Shown here one piece after another: positions 24,131-33,218 of a stretch of DNA of 43,212 nucleotides. The number at the start of each line of letters is the position of its first letter. The first letter of the stretch is position 1. The DNA is taken from assembly GCA_009779195.1 (NCBI GenBank), contig WRET01000025.1, forward strand, positions 1-43,212, in the 5' to 3' direction. The notes below the pieces were generated by a model. It saw only the letters and a list, made by a program, of their open reading frames with translations. It did no database searches and was not told where the DNA came from. Source of the DNA: Micrococcales bacterium (GTDB taxonomy: Bacteria; Actinomycetota; Actinomycetes; Actinomycetales; Cellulomonadaceae). A program made the position numbers and the translations under genes.

Positions 24131-24928
24131 ATGGCTTACGGTTGGTCGGTGCTGCAGTGGAACGATCGCCTGTCACAAGCCCTCCGCACCGACTCCGGAC
24201 GCCCCGCTGTGACCTGGTACGCCCGTGACGGTGAACGGATAGAGCTGTCACGAGCGACCCTTGACAACTGGGCGACCAAGACAGCCAACCTCCTCATCGA
24301 CGACGCCGATGCTAGCCCAGGCACCCAGATCGCGCTGGAGATACCCCTGCACTGGCGCACCGTCTGCTGGGCCCTGGGTATCTGGCGCACCGGCGCCTGT
24401 ATCGTCACAACCCCTGTGACCAGCACTGTCACACCTGTCGCTCCCAGCAAGACACCGGCCAGCGCGGCGCCGCCACCAGCCGCCACCATGCCACCAGGCC
24501 CCCGCGTCCTCGTCACCACCAACCCCACCGCCGGCGCCGACGTGGACCTCCAGATCGCTGTGGCCCTGCCTCCCCTGGCCCGGTGTTTCGACGGCCCCCT
24601 CCACGGCGCCCTCGACTCGGCCGCGACCGTCGGGGCCCAGCCCGACTGGCTCGGCCCGGTCGTCCCCCCGGAGGCCTGCGACCTAGCCCTGGCCGACGGA
24701 ACCACAACCGTGAGCTACGAAAAGTTCACCACCCGCCCGCCCGGCGCGCCGCGCCGCGTGTTGCGCACAGCAGATCCCACTGCCCCCGTCCGGCTCGCCG
24801 ACCTCCTCGCCCTCGACGTCCTCGCCGACGGCGGCTCCCTCGTCCTGGTCACCACAGATCACCCAGCGGCACCGCAAGGCTCCGCCCGCGACCACCTGGT
24901 GGCCACCGAACGGATCACCCACACCTGA
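24131..24928 (+). CDS. TIGR03089 family protein
   Basis: This 265-residue protein has the pattern of the actinobacterial TIGR03089 family, which resembles the N-terminal part of AMP-binding (acyl-CoA synthetase-like) enzymes but lacks the ATP-binding signature. Visible landmarks are RPAVTWYARDGERIELSRAT, WRTVCWALGIWRTGACIV and LADLLALDVLADGGSLVLVT. A Thr/Pro/Ala-rich insertion (about 97-128) makes it somewhat longer than usual. No catalytic residues can be assigned. The ATG at 24131 has only a weak purine run (AGAGGG) upstream. It is transcribed divergently from whiB2 and converges on manA across a repetitive element. Confidence 0.85.
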   Translation: MAYGWSVLQWNDRLSQALRTDSGRPAVTWYARDGERIELSRATLDNWATKTANLLIDDADASPGTQIALEIPLHWRTVCWALGIWRTGACIVTTPVTSTVTPVAPSKTPASAAPPPAATMPPGPRVLVTTNPTAGADVDLQIAVALPPLARCFDGPLHGALDSAATVGAQPDWLGPVVPPEACDLALADGTTTVSYEKFTTRPPGAPRRVLRTADPTAPVRLADLLALDVLADGGSLVLVTTDHPAAPQGSARDHLVATERITHT

Positions 24929-24937
24929 CCCCAAACA

Positions 24938-25127
24938 GAAGACAGTGGGGACGGTTCCTATGTCTTGGAGACTCTGCCGCTGTCTTGGAGACTCTGCCCC
25001 GCTCCAAGACATAGGAACCGTCCCCACTGTCTTCGGACGTCCCCACTGTCTTCATGTCTTGGAGACTCTGCCGCTGTCTTGGAGACTCTGCCCCGCTCCA
25101 AGACACAGGAACCGTCCCCATTGTCCT
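24938..25127. repeat. REP-like palindromic element, tandemly duplicated
   Basis: A perfect 33-bp inverted repeat (24938-24970 with 25002-25034) encloses a 31-nt loop. Within the first arm and loop, TGTCTTGGAGACTCTGCC occurs twice in tandem (24961 and 24981). About 73 bp of the unit recur from 25055 with a 94-bp period and three differences; the left arm of the second copy is largely missing. The GGGGACGGTTCCT core resembles interspersed repeats seen near REP-associated tyrosine transposases in other bacteria; that link is from memory and unverified. The element fills the whole gap between the TIGR03089 and manA stops, so it may also terminate both convergent genes. Confidence 0.85.
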
Positions 25128-25130
25128 CTG

Positions 25131-26312
25131 CTACGGGACTGCGGCTTGGACCACTGTGCCTTTGCCGCCGACCGTGACCGGGCCGTCGCCGTCGGCCACG
25201 AACGCTGCGCGGCCCCGGGGGAGGACCTCGGTCTGGTTGTTGGCTTCCAGGACCACTGAGCCGTCCAGGCACAGCACGACGCGGGGACCCAGACCGGGCA
25301 GGCGGCGGACGACACCGTCGGCGGGGACGTCTGTCACGGACAGCTCGAAGTCGTCGACGGGGGCGTAGTAGACGCGGGTGGCCTGGTGGAAGGCTTCAGG
25401 GGCGATACGGATCGGAGGGGCGGCGACGTAGTCGACGTTGCGCAGCATCTCGGGGACGTCGACGTGCTTGCCGGTCAGGCCCGCGCGCAAGACGTTGTCC
25501 GAGCTGGCCATCACCTCCACGGCCAGGCCGTGCAGGTACGAGTGGACCCCACCAGCGGGGATGAACAGGGCTTCGCCCGGACGTAGCGTCACAGGGTTGA
25601 GCAGCAACGACGTGACGACACCCGGGTCGCCGGGGAACTGGGCGGCGAGCATGACGACGGTCCTGTCCGCCCGCGGCGACGGAGAGCCTGACTCCAGGCG
25701 CAGACGGCACGCCTCGACGAGCTGGGCGACGTCGTCAGGCGCCGGGGCCTGCTCGGGCGTGACCAGGCGGGTGAACACCTCACGCACCCCCTTGGCCGAC
25801 GGTTCGTCGCGCAGGGTGCTGCTCAGGGCGTCCGACAACGAGGTACCCAGGCCCGAGAGCACCTCCGCTGCGCGGCGGGGTGTGCGGAACCCGCACATCG
25901 CTTCGAACCGGGTCAGCGCGTAGACCAGCTCAGGTTTGTGGTTCGGGTCGCGGTAGTTGCGGCGCGGCGCGTCACGCGGGATACCCGCTGCCTCCTCGGC
26001 GGCGAACCCTGCGCGGGCTGCTTCCAGACGCGGGTGCACCTGCAACGACAGGGCCCCGTCGGCGGCGATGATCTTGAGCAGGTACGGCAGGACGCCCCCG
26101 AACCGGCGCACAGTCCCCTCCCCCAGAGCGTGGCGGGGGTCGTCGGAGACGAACTGGTCGAGGCTGCGCCCGTCAGGACCACTCGACGGGGCCAGGGGGT
26201 GGGCCCCGAACCACGCCTCGGCGATACGTGGGTCGTCGCACCCGACGATCTCCTGGATCTCGGTGCTCGACCCCCAGGCGTAGTCCCAAATCGCTGGCTG
26301 GATGATGTGCAC
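25131..26312 (-). CDS. manA: Mannose-6-phosphate isomerase, class I
   Basis: This 393-residue cupin enzyme interconverts fructose-6-P and mannose-6-P, the entry to GDP-mannose. Zinc ligands are visible: ALSLQVHP (Gln, His), [10 protein letters not shown] (Glu) and [10 protein letters not shown] (His). The N-terminal [13 protein letters not shown] and the [10 protein letters not shown] block are also typical. The start is GTG 26312 with GAGGAG 8-9 nt upstream; the frame stays open to 26597 but those codons overlap the divergent rfbA-like gene. It forms the left end of the surface-polysaccharide cluster. The altered phosphomannomutase homologue at 14.9-16.3 kb would be the next pathway step if it were active. 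Confidence 0.93.
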   Translation of the reverse strand: MHIIQPAIWDYAWGSSTEIQEIVGCDDPRIAEAWFGAHPLAPSSGPDGRSLDQFVSDDPRHALGEGTVRRFGGVLPYLLKIIAADGALSLQVHPRLEAARAGFAAEEAAGIPRDAPRRNYRDPNHKPELVYALTRFEAMCGFRTPRRAAEVLSGLGTSLSDALSSTLRDEPSAKGVREVFTRLVTPEQAPAPDDVAQLVEACRLRLESGSPSPRADRTVVMLAAQFPGDPGVVTSLLLNPVTLRPGEALFIPAGGVHSYLHGLAVEVMASSDNVLRAGLTGKHVDVPEMLRNVDYVAAPPIRIAPEAFHQATRVYYAPVDDFELSVTDVPADGVVRRLPGLGPRVVLCLDGSVVLEANNQTEVLPRGRAAFVADGDGPVTVGGKGTVVQAAVP

Positions 26313-26394
26313 GTGGACGGCTCCTCGGATCTCGGCGCCCACTCTATCGACCGTACGAGGCGATCCGGTCCCAACCGGACGGAACCACCTCTGA

Positions 26395-26409
26395 TGGTCC
26401 AAGATGGGG
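26395..26409 (+). promoter_or_regulatory. 15-bp leader motif upstream of the dTDP-glucose synthase gene
   Basis: TGGTCCAAGATGGGG is identical to 27340-27354, and in both cases the start ATG begins 17 nt after its first base. The embedded CAAGAT (26400-26405) ends 6 nt before the ATG, where -10 hexamers sit in other genes here, so this may be a shared promoter of leaderless messages or a translation signal. Confidence 0.5.
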
Positions 26410-26411
26410 AC

Positions 26412-27278
26412 ATGCGCGGCATCATCTTGGCTGGCGGGTCCGGTACCCGGCTGCACCCCATCACTCTCGGCGTCTCCAAGCAGCTCGTGCCCGTCTACGA
26501 CAAACCGATGGTCTACTACCCTCTGTCGACCCTGCTGCTGGCCGGGATACGTGACGTGCTGGTGATCACCACCCCGCACGACGCCAGCCAGTTCCACCGG
26601 TTGCTGGGTGACGGGTCGCAGTTCGGGATCTCCATCAGCTACACGGTGCAGGAGGTGCCCAACGGGCTGGCGCAGGCATTCGTCCTGGGGGCTGGTTTCG
26701 TGGGTGGCGACGCCGCGGCCCTGGTGCTCGGCGACAACATCTTCTACGGGCCGGGCCTGGGCTCCCAGCTGGAGCGGTTCGCCGATATCGACGGTGGGGC
26801 AGTTTTCGCCTACCGGGTGGCCAACCCCAGCGAGTATGGCGTGGTGGAGTTCGACGCCGAAGGCCGCGCCTTGTCGCTGGAGGAGAAACCCGTCCGGCCC
26901 AAGAGCAACTATGCCGTGCCCGGACTGTACTTCTACGACAACGACGTGGTCGAGATCGCCGCGGGTCTGCGCCCGTCAGCCCGCGGGGAGTACGAGATCA
27001 CCGACATCAACCGTGAGTACCTGCGCCAAGGACGGTTGCAGGTCGAGGTCCTCCCCCGCGGCACCGCCTGGCTGGACACCGGCACGTTCGGCTCCCTGCT
27101 GGACGCCTCCGACTTCGTGCGCACCATCGAGTCACGCCAGGGCCTGAAGGTCGGAGCCCCCGAAGAGGTCGCCTGGCGGCGCGGTTTCCTGACCGACGAC
27201 GAGCTGCGCACCCGCGCAGAAGCGCTCCTGAAGTCCGGGTACGGCCAGTACCTGCTCAACCTCTTGACCGCCGATTGA
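26412..27278 (+). CDS. rfbA: Glucose-1-phosphate thymidylyltransferase
   Basis: This 288-residue protein has the RmlA/RfbA nucleotidyltransferase start [17 protein letters not shown] with the Arg/Lys of the pyrophosphorylase motif, then [28 protein letters not shown] with the metal Asp, [16 protein letters not shown], and [11 protein letters not shown]. It makes dTDP-glucose from glucose-1-P and dTTP, the first step of dTDP-rhamnose and related sugars. The rfbB, rfbC and rfbD partners are not in the window. The ATG at 26412 is preceded by a leader also found before the next gene; the open frame upstream overlaps manA and is a shadow. It is transcribed divergently from manA. Confidence 0.94.
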   Translation: MRGIILAGGSGTRLHPITLGVSKQLVPVYDKPMVYYPLSTLLLAGIRDVLVITTPHDASQFHRLLGDGSQFGISISYTVQEVPNGLAQAFVLGAGFVGGDAAALVLGDNIFYGPGLGSQLERFADIDGGAVFAYRVANPSEYGVVEFDAEGRALSLEEKPVRPKSNYAVPGLYFYDNDVVEIAAGLRPSARGEYEITDINREYLRQGRLQVEVLPRGTAWLDTGTFGSLLDASDFVRTIESRQGLKVGAPEEVAWRRGFLTDDELRTRAEALLKSGYGQYLLNLLTAD

Positions 27279-27339
27279 CCGCCGACTAGCCCGTACAGCA
27301 GGGTCCGTTCGGGCATACCGCCCAAAACGACCATGTTTG

Positions 27340-27354
27340 TGGTCCAAGATGGGG
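27340..27354 (+). promoter_or_regulatory. 15-bp leader motif upstream of the acyltransferase gene
   Basis: This is the second copy of TGGTCCAAGATGGGG, with CAAGAT at 27345-27350 ending 6 nt before ATG 27357. It supports ATG 27357 over the in-frame ATG at 27333, which lies upstream of the motif. Confidence 0.5.
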
Positions 27355-27356
27355 GG

Positions 27357-28547
27357 ATGCACCCCGACGTTCTCCCGGGCCGGCCGACGACAGACGCGGC
27401 CCCTGCGCCGACGCCGGACAAGCCTGCCCTGGCGAGGATCTGGCGCTACGGTGCACGACCTCTGGGCGGACGCACCAACGGGCTGAACCTCATCCGTCTC
27501 GTCCTGGCAGCGATGGTGCTGTTCGCGCACGGGTTCTACCTGGCGGGGGCTGGGCACGGGCCGATGGTCAACGGCGAGCACATGGGCGGGTTGGCGGTGA
27601 TGGGGTTCTTCGCCATCTCCGGGTACCTCATCACCGGTTCGCGGCTGCGCAAACCGCTGGGTTCGTACCTGTTGCTGCGGGTGTCGCGGATCTTCCCGGC
27701 GTTCTTGGTGTGCCTGGTGGTCACCGCTGGGGTGTTCGCACCACTGGCGTACGTCCACACGCACCGCAGCCTCGACGGGTTCGCGACCACGGGGACCACC
27801 CCGGCGAACTTCGTCTTCTCCAACGCCGCGCTGAAGATGAACGCCTACGACGTGGCCGGCACCCCTTCTGACGTGCCCTTCGCGCAACCGGACAGCTGGA
27901 ACATGGTCAGCTGGAACGGGTCGCTGTGGACCTTGTACTACGAGTTCGTGTGCTACCTCCTCATCGCCGTGCTGGTGTCGGTGCCGTTGCTGCGCCGATC
28001 AGCCTGGGGCGCTGGGGTGGTGCTGGTCGTCTCGGTCGTGGCGTACGCGAACGTCGAGCGGCTGCTGCCGTACTTCGGCGGCAACAACGACCTGAGGATG
28101 CTGCTGCGGCTGCTGCCGTTCTTCATGGCTGGGGCCTGGCTGTACATGGTGCGCGACAAGATGGCGCTGACCTGGCCGGTAGCGGTCGGTGCCGCGGTGG
28201 TCGCAGCAGGCCCAGCGGTGTTGGTCACCGGCTGGGGTCCACAGCTGGTGTCCCCGCTGCTGGCCTACGTGGTGCTGTACCTGGGTGCGCTCATCCGCTC
28301 ACCACGGCTGGTCGCCACGCATGACATCTCCTACGGGGTGTACATCTACGCCTGGCCGGCGCAACAGCTGCTCGCCATCGTCGGGGTGCACCACCTGGGC
28401 CTGGTCGTGTACGACCTGGCCGCCGTGGCGCTGACCGTCCCGCTGGCCATCGCCAGCTGGTTGCTCGTCGAACGACCGATCTTGGAACGTGCCCACAAGG
28501 TCACCGCCAGCGTCCGCCCACGCCTGCCCCAACCCAGCCTCAACTAG
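27357..28547 (+). CDS. Acyltransferase 3 family membrane protein
   Basis: This 396-residue integral membrane protein has about ten hydrophobic segments. The acyltransferase-3 (OafA/NolL-type) landmarks are NLIRLVLAAMVLFAHGFYL with the conserved Arg and His, MGFFAISGYLITGSRLRK, YLLLRVSRIFPAFLVCLVV, SLWTLYYEFVCYLL and the C-terminal ISYGVYIYAWPAQQL. Such enzymes O-acetylate or O-succinylate surface sugars across the membrane. Its place between the dTDP-glucose synthase gene and glycosyltransferase genes suggests it decorates the glycan made by this cluster. It overlaps the convergent GT2 gene by 8 bp at the 3' end. Confidence 0.92.
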   Translation: MHPDVLPGRPTTDAAPAPTPDKPALARIWRYGARPLGGRTNGLNLIRLVLAAMVLFAHGFYLAGAGHGPMVNGEHMGGLAVMGFFAISGYLITGSRLRKPLGSYLLLRVSRIFPAFLVCLVVTAGVFAPLAYVHTHRSLDGFATTGTTPANFVFSNAALKMNAYDVAGTPSDVPFAQPDSWNMVSWNGSLWTLYYEFVCYLLIAVLVSVPLLRRSAWGAGVVLVVSVVAYANVERLLPYFGGNNDLRMLLRLLPFFMAGAWLYMVRDKMALTWPVAVGAAVVAAGPAVLVTGWGPQLVSPLLAYVVLYLGALIRSPRLVATHDISYGVYIYAWPAQQLLAIVGVHHLGLVVYDLAAVALTVPLAIASWLLVERPILERAHKVTASVRPRLPQPSLN

Positions 28548-29583
28548 CACGTCGGCGGTCGGCGCCGCGCAGGTGCTGGAAGCCGGGGCGGCGGCCTGGG
28601 CCGAGCCAGGCGTACACCCGGGCGAACAAGCCGGTCAGGTGTGCCCGGTGCACCAGCATGTAGACCGCGACGATCGTGCGGATGGTCCACGTGTCGCCAC
28701 GGGGACCGAACACAGCGCGGCGCAGCGGGTGGCGCACAGTGTCAGCGACCTGGGCCATCAACTCACGGTGGTGCCGGACGAACACCTCGGCTGGGTCCAC
28801 CCGGCCTAGGTGCAGCAGGAGGAAAATGGCGTTCTTGATGTAGTAGTACTCGTAGGACGGGCTGCGGCCGGGGACCTGGGTCAACAACGTGAGCAGCTCG
28901 CGCACAGGCTCGCGCACGTTGTCCAGACCGGTCATGAGCACGTTCGACGTGGATGTCGGGGTGTTCAGCCAGACGTACCCTGCGCACGCCACGACTGTGA
29001 CCTTGTCGGTCGCGTCGAGGACCCGCACGGTGAACACCGAGTCTTCGCCGAAGACGATCGCAGGGAAGGTGATCTGGTTGTCGGCGACGAGCGCACGCCG
29101 GTACACCTTGGACCAGGGGGCCACCAGGGAGTACGGGAAGAACGGACCGTCCACCGGCAGACGTTCTTGCAGCACCCGGCCATCGGGTTCGACCCGGCGG
29201 TACCCACAGCACACCACGTCCGCACCAGTGTCCTCCAGCTGGCGGTAGCACCGTTCCAGGAAGTCCGGGTCCAGGTAGTCGTCGTTGTCGAGGAACGCCA
29301 GGTAGGTCCCCCGGGCCACGTCCATCCCGCGGTTGCGGGTGGCCCCCTGGCCCTGGTTGGTCTGGGTCAGGACCCGGACCTGCCCGGGGTGCTCGCGTTC
29401 GTACCGTCGCAGGATCTCCAGCGAATCATCCGATGATTCGTCGTCGACGCAGATGACCTCGACCCCGTCCAACGTCTGGGCCAGCACCGAGTCCAGACAA
29501 CGCTCGATCACATCAGCGGCGTTGTAGACCGGGACAACCACACTGACCAGTGGTGTCGCAAAAGGTTCTGCCGTCGAAGGCAC
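28540..29583 (-). CDS. GT2 family glycosyltransferase
   Basis: This 347-residue GT-A enzyme has VSVVVPVYNAADVIERCLDS, ICVDDESSDDSLEIL, the glycine-rich TNQGQGATRNRGMDVARG and the metal site AFLDNDDYLDPDFLERC. The C-terminal 150 residues include Tyr/Trp-rich helices such as YEYYYIKNAIFLLLHLGRV. It resembles capsule and teichoic-acid GT2 enzymes; donor and acceptor are unknown. The start is GTG 29583. No ribosome site is present; instead TAGACT ends 6 nt upstream and overlaps the stop codon of the flippase gene, so it may have its own leaderless transcript within the operon. Confidence 0.92.
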   Translation of the reverse strand: MPSTAEPFATPLVSVVVPVYNAADVIERCLDSVLAQTLDGVEVICVDDESSDDSLEILRRYEREHPGQVRVLTQTNQGQGATRNRGMDVARGTYLAFLDNDDYLDPDFLERCYRQLEDTGADVVCCGYRRVEPDGRVLQERLPVDGPFFPYSLVAPWSKVYRRALVADNQITFPAIVFGEDSVFTVRVLDATDKVTVVACAGYVWLNTPTSTSNVLMTGLDNVREPVRELLTLLTQVPGRSPSYEYYYIKNAIFLLLHLGRVDPAEVFVRHHRELMAQVADTVRHPLRRAVFGPRGDTWTIRTIVAVYMLVHRAHLTGLFARVYAWLGPGRRPGFQHLRGADRRRAS

Positions 29584-29589
29584 CGGTGG

Positions 29590-29595
29590 AGTCTA
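29590..29595 (-). promoter_or_regulatory. -10-like hexamer TAGACT overlapping the flippase stop
   Basis: TAGACT on the minus strand begins with the TAG stop of the upstream flippase gene and ends 6 nt before GTG 29583. Because the T-A comes from a stop codon, chance is a real possibility. Confidence 0.35.
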
Positions 29596-30831
29596 CCGGG
29601 CGCCAAGGTCGGTCACGGGCTGCCGGGCACCGGAGTGGCTGACGAGCACGACGCCGGTGGCCACGCCACCGCGGGTCAGCACCGCCCCGGCCAGCGCCCA
29701 GGCGGCGCCGGTGAGGCCGAAAGGACCCACCAAGATGGCGCACAGAGCGAACGCGACAGCAGTCGAGCAGACGCTCAACGTCAACCCGTGTCCGTACCGG
29801 TTGAGGACCGACACCGCGGCCTGGGAGAAGTAGGCGAAAGGCAGCGCGGCGATAGCCAGACCAAGCGGCACGGCCTGGGCCAACCCCAGCGTGTATGTCC
29901 CTCCGAACATGAGCGGCAGCAACCATGTGGCCAGCAGCAGACCGACGGCCGTACCGGGCAGGTACACGCCGGTCCAGCGCGTCACGGTCCGCGCCAGCTC
30001 TGGACGCAGAGCACCGTCGGCCAGGCGACGACGTGCCGTGGGGATCCACACCTGGACGCCCGCTCCGGTGGCCAGGTCCGCCAGGGCGTAGACGTAGAAC
30101 AGCACCAGCCAGTGTCCTGCCACCTCCACCCCGTGCCAGAACGTCAAGAAGTACTGGGGCATCGTCGCGACCAGCGAGATCACCGCGATGAGGACACCGG
30201 AGGGCAGACCTGCCCGCAGGACGGTCCGCCGGGTGGCCGACCCGTCCGACCACAGACCGGTGCTCGTGCCCACTGCCCGCACAGGCCGGTACATGAAGAC
30301 GAACGTGGCGCCGACGCCAGCAGCTGCCATCGCGGCCAGCGACCAGCTGAGGTCCGTCGTCGTGAGCATGACGACAGTGGTCGCACCGACGGTGACCACG
30401 ACGGTTCCGACCGCAGCACCGAAGATCCGCGACATCCGCTCGGTGAACTGCAACGGTCCGGTCAGGGTCTCGGCAAACATGTCGGCTGACTTCGACACCC
30501 CGACCATGAGCAACGTGACAGCGAACCCGGCACCAACCAGAACCCCGCCGGCTCCGGCGACCACACCTGTGACGGCCAGGGCCGCCCCCAGCGCCAGGGC
30601 CTGGACCAAGACGTAGTCCCTGATCGGCGCGTTGGGGCGCAACGTGACGTAGACAACCCGCAGACCAAGCTGAGCAAAGCTGAACAACGGGGTCGCGATG
30701 GCCAGCGCGAGGCTGTAGCGCCCGAGGGTTGTCGGGTCGCGCAACACCTGGGCGACCAGGACGAGCACGACCGGCGGACCGAGGTTGCGCACCACCGAGG
30801 CTCCGAACAGGAAGCCGGTCGACCGCAGCAT
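29593..30831 (-). CDS. MOP-superfamily polysaccharide flippase (first of two)
   Basis: This 412-residue membrane protein has about twelve hydrophobic segments in the Wzx/MATE-like pattern: FLFGASVVRNLGPPVVLVLV, the YSLALAIATPLFSFAQLGLR block, SGVLIAVISLVATMPQYFL and SFG/GP-turn motifs near the end (LVGPFGLTGAAWALAGAVL). It should flip lipid-linked sugar units across the membrane. ATG 30831 lacks a clear ribosome site. It is followed directly by the GT2 gene (9 bp between stop and start) and is transcribed divergently from the GT4 gene across 169 bp with no other feature I could see. Confidence 0.85.
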   Translation of the reverse strand: MLRSTGFLFGASVVRNLGPPVVLVLVAQVLRDPTTLGRYSLALAIATPLFSFAQLGLRVVYVTLRPNAPIRDYVLVQALALGAALAVTGVVAGAGGVLVGAGFAVTLLMVGVSKSADMFAETLTGPLQFTERMSRIFGAAVGTVVVTVGATTVVMLTTTDLSWSLAAMAAAGVGATFVFMYRPVRAVGTSTGLWSDGSATRRTVLRAGLPSGVLIAVISLVATMPQYFLTFWHGVEVAGHWLVLFYVYALADLATGAGVQVWIPTARRRLADGALRPELARTVTRWTGVYLPGTAVGLLLATWLLPLMFGGTYTLGLAQAVPLGLAIAALPFAYFSQAAVSVLNRYGHGLTLSVCSTAVAFALCAILVGPFGLTGAAWALAGAVLTRGGVATGVVLVSHSGARQPVTDLGAR

Positions 30832-31000
30832 GATGCAGCTTGTGCTCTCTGGTCGGGACAGGACCCAGGACGGGGCAGCTCACCACTGTATTGCTTGTGC
30901 GGCGAACGCGACCGCGGTGCGCGCACCCGTGGCCTCCGCTGGCGCGCGAAGCAGGCGTGCACGAGGGTTGAAGAACCGATTCCACTGAGTGAGGGGCTCC

Positions 31001-32146
31001 ATGCGGTTCGTCGTCTTCTCTGCGCAGTACTTGCCGACGGTGGGTGGTGTGGAGCGCTACACCGACAACCTGGCTCACGCGCTGACGGACCTTGGCCATG
31101 AGGTGACGGTGGTGACCAGCCTGGTACCAGGCACGGCCGCCCACGATGACACCGACGGGATCGAAGTGGTGCGGCTGCGGTCGTGGCTCGGCCTGGCTGG
31201 ACGTTTCCCGGTGCCCCGACCAGGCCGGGCCTACCGTCGGGCCATGGCCCGGGTGCTGGCGCCGCCGGTCGACCTCGTCGTCATCAACACCCGGTTCTGG
31301 GTGCTGTCGCTGTGGGCGGCGCGTCGCTGCGCACGTCGCGGCCTGCCTGCGGTCGTCATCGAGCACGGAACCGGCTGGCTGACGCTGGGCAACCCGGTGG
31401 TCGATATCGCTGTGCGGCTCTACGAGCGGCTCGGCCTGCGGTGGGTGCGCCGCTTCGACACACCGTTCTACGCCGTGTCCAAAGAAGGGACCCAGTGGCT
31501 GCGACAGCTGGGGGTGGCACCAGCAGGGGTGCTGTCGAACGCTGTGGACACCGCGCGGCTCCAGGCAGCGACCTCAGCGCCCGGCTGGAACGTGCGCTCA
31601 GACCTGGGGATCGCACCAGATGCCGCGCTCATCGCGTTCGTTGGGCGGATCATCCCCGAGAAAGGCATCCGCGAGCTGGTGGAAGCCATGGACGTGCTGC
31701 ACCAGATGCGGCCTGACGCCGCCCTGGTCGCCGCAGGTGACGGACCGCTGCTGGAGGACCTGAAGGCCGCCTGCCCCCAGTGCGTCCACTTCACAGGACC
31801 GCTCGACCACGACCGTTCGGTCCGCCTGGTCGCCCAGTCCGACGTGCTGTGCCTGCCCACCTACTCTGAGGGTTTCGCCACGGTGGTCCTCGAGGCGGCG
31901 GCGGTGGGCACCCCGGTGGTGACCACCCCCACCGGGGGGACGCTGGAGATCGTCGTCGACGACGACCACGGGGTGCTGCTGGACGACCTGGACCCGACGA
32001 CGATCGCCTCGGCCCTCGACCAGGTGCTCGACAACCCCCAGTGGCTGCGCCGGGCCGGCGAGCTCAGCCAAGCCCGGGTCGAGGCGGAGTTCACCTGGCA
32101 GCACACCGGTGAGCGGCTGGTCGCTGCCGCTCTGGACCGTCGCTAG
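31001..32146 (+). CDS. GT4 family glycosyltransferase
   Basis: This 381-residue GT-B enzyme has an N-terminal acceptor domain (FSAQYLPTVGGVERYTDNLA) and a C-terminal donor domain with VGRIIPEKGIRELVEAMDVL and the E-x7-E motif in EGFATVVLEAAAVGTPVV followed by GGTLEIV. This fits retaining mannosyl- or glucosyltransferases that use nucleotide sugars at the cytoplasmic membrane face. ATG 31001 has GAGGGG 4-5 nt upstream; the GTG at 30989 is less likely. It converges on the epimerase gene with 7 bp between stops. With manA nearby, a GDP-mannose donor is plausible but unproven. Confidence 0.92.
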   Translation: MRFVVFSAQYLPTVGGVERYTDNLAHALTDLGHEVTVVTSLVPGTAAHDDTDGIEVVRLRSWLGLAGRFPVPRPGRAYRRAMARVLAPPVDLVVINTRFWVLSLWAARRCARRGLPAVVIEHGTGWLTLGNPVVDIAVRLYERLGLRWVRRFDTPFYAVSKEGTQWLRQLGVAPAGVLSNAVDTARLQAATSAPGWNVRSDLGIAPDAALIAFVGRIIPEKGIRELVEAMDVLHQMRPDAALVAAGDGPLLEDLKAACPQCVHFTGPLDHDRSVRLVAQSDVLCLPTYSEGFATVVLEAAAVGTPVVTTPTGGTLEIVVDDDHGVLLDDLDPTTIASALDQVLDNPQWLRRAGELSQARVEAEFTWQHTGERLVAAALDRR

Positions 32147-32153
32147 GCGTGTC

Positions 32154-33218
32154 TCAGTCCAGGTCCTGGGTGTCCATCCAGTCGGTGAGGCGGGCCACAC
32201 CAGCAGCCAGGTCGTAGCGCGCAGACCAGCCCAGGACGTCGGACGCTGCGGTGACCTGGGCCCAGGCGTGACGTACGTCGCCTTCGCGGAACTGGCCTGT
32301 GACCTGCGGTTGCGGAGCGCCGTAGCGTTCGGCGACCAGGCGGGCGGCTGTGGCGATGGTCTGGTGCTCGCCCGAACCGATATCGAGCGGGCGGTCGACG
32401 ACGCCGTCGGTGACCACCGCTCGGTGCAGCGCGTCGACGACGTCGTCGACCAGCACGAAGTCGCGGCGTACCTGCCCGTCTTCGTACAGGGGGATCGCGC
32501 GGCCTTCGGCAGCGATCCGGCAGAACAAAACCAAGATCCCTGTGTACGGGTTGTGGGGCGACTGGCCGGGCCCATAGACGTTCTGCAGCCGCAGCACCAC
32601 CGGCTGCGCCCCGAACGACCGCGCCCAGACAGTGACGAGGTTCTCTTGGGCAAGCTTGGTCACCCCGTAGACACTCACCGGCCGCGGCTCGACGCTAGAG
32701 GCGTCCATGGCCACCGGTTCCATCTGCGGGTAGTCCCACTGGCCGTCAGCCAGCGACGCCGCGGTGCGCTGCGCGGGGTACACCAGACGGCCGTCGCCGC
32801 CGCGCCACGCACCCTCGCCGTACACAGCACGGCTGGACGCCAGGACAACACGGCGGGGCACCGCCTGGTGACGGGCCAGCGCGTCGAGCATCTGGGCGGT
32901 GCCTGCGACGTTGGTGGCGGTGTGCTGTGAGGCCATGGTCAACGACAACCCGGTGGCGGTCTCGGCGGCGAGGTGCACGACGACCTCAGGGTGGACGGTG
33001 GCGAGCAGGTCGTCCCAGGTGGCTGGGTCGCAGATATCGGCGACCCGCAGCTCGACACGCGGGTCGAGCCCGGCTGGGCGCACCTGCTGCGGGTGAATCT
33101 GGGGCAGCAGGTTGTCCACGGCGACGACCTGCTCGAACGTGTCGGCCAGCGACGCCGACAGCGCCGTGCCGACGAAACCTGCCCCGCCGGTGACGACGCA
33201 CGTCCCCCCGAGCGTCAC
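32154..33218 (-). CDS. NAD-dependent sugar epimerase/dehydratase (extended SDR)
   Basis: This 354-residue protein has the Rossmann motif TGGAGFVGTAL, the ASSRAVYGEG block and the catalytic pair Y184/K188 in VYGVTKLAQE. The sequences DNLLPQIHPQQVRP, LQNVYGPGQSPHNPYTGI and YEDGQVRRDFVLVDDVV resemble dTDP-L-rhamnose 4-epimerase-like enzymes, though the exact substrate is uncertain. It would supply a modified sugar nucleotide to the neighbouring glycosyltransferases. The GTG start at 33218 overlaps the upstream GT2 stop (GTGA), so the two are coupled. An insertion around residues 135-180 is longer than in typical GalE. Confidence 0.88.
   Translation of the reverse strand: MTLGGTCVVTGGAGFVGTALSASLADTFEQVVAVDNLLPQIHPQQVRPAGLDPRVELRVADICDPATWDDLLATVHPEVVVHLAAETATGLSLTMASQHTATNVAGTAQMLDALARHQAVPRRVVLASSRAVYGEGAWRGGDGRLVYPAQRTAASLADGQWDYPQMEPVAMDASSVEPRPVSVYGVTKLAQENLVTVWARSFGAQPVVLRLQNVYGPGQSPHNPYTGILVLFCRIAAEGRAIPLYEDGQVRRDFVLVDDVVDALHRAVVTDGVVDRPLDIGSGEHQTIATAARLVAERYGAPQPQVTGQFREGDVRHAWAQVTAASDVLGWSARYDLAAGVARLTDWMDTQDLD

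Noticed and set aside
24938..25127. Possible CRISPR array
   Set aside because: The repeats are palindromic and tandem with a 94-bp period and no unique spacers, and no cas gene is near.
26313..26597. N-terminal extension of manA
   Set aside because: The frame is open, but it covers the divergent promoter and the start of the rfbA-like gene, and GTG 26312 has a good ribosome site and the conserved ManA N-terminus.
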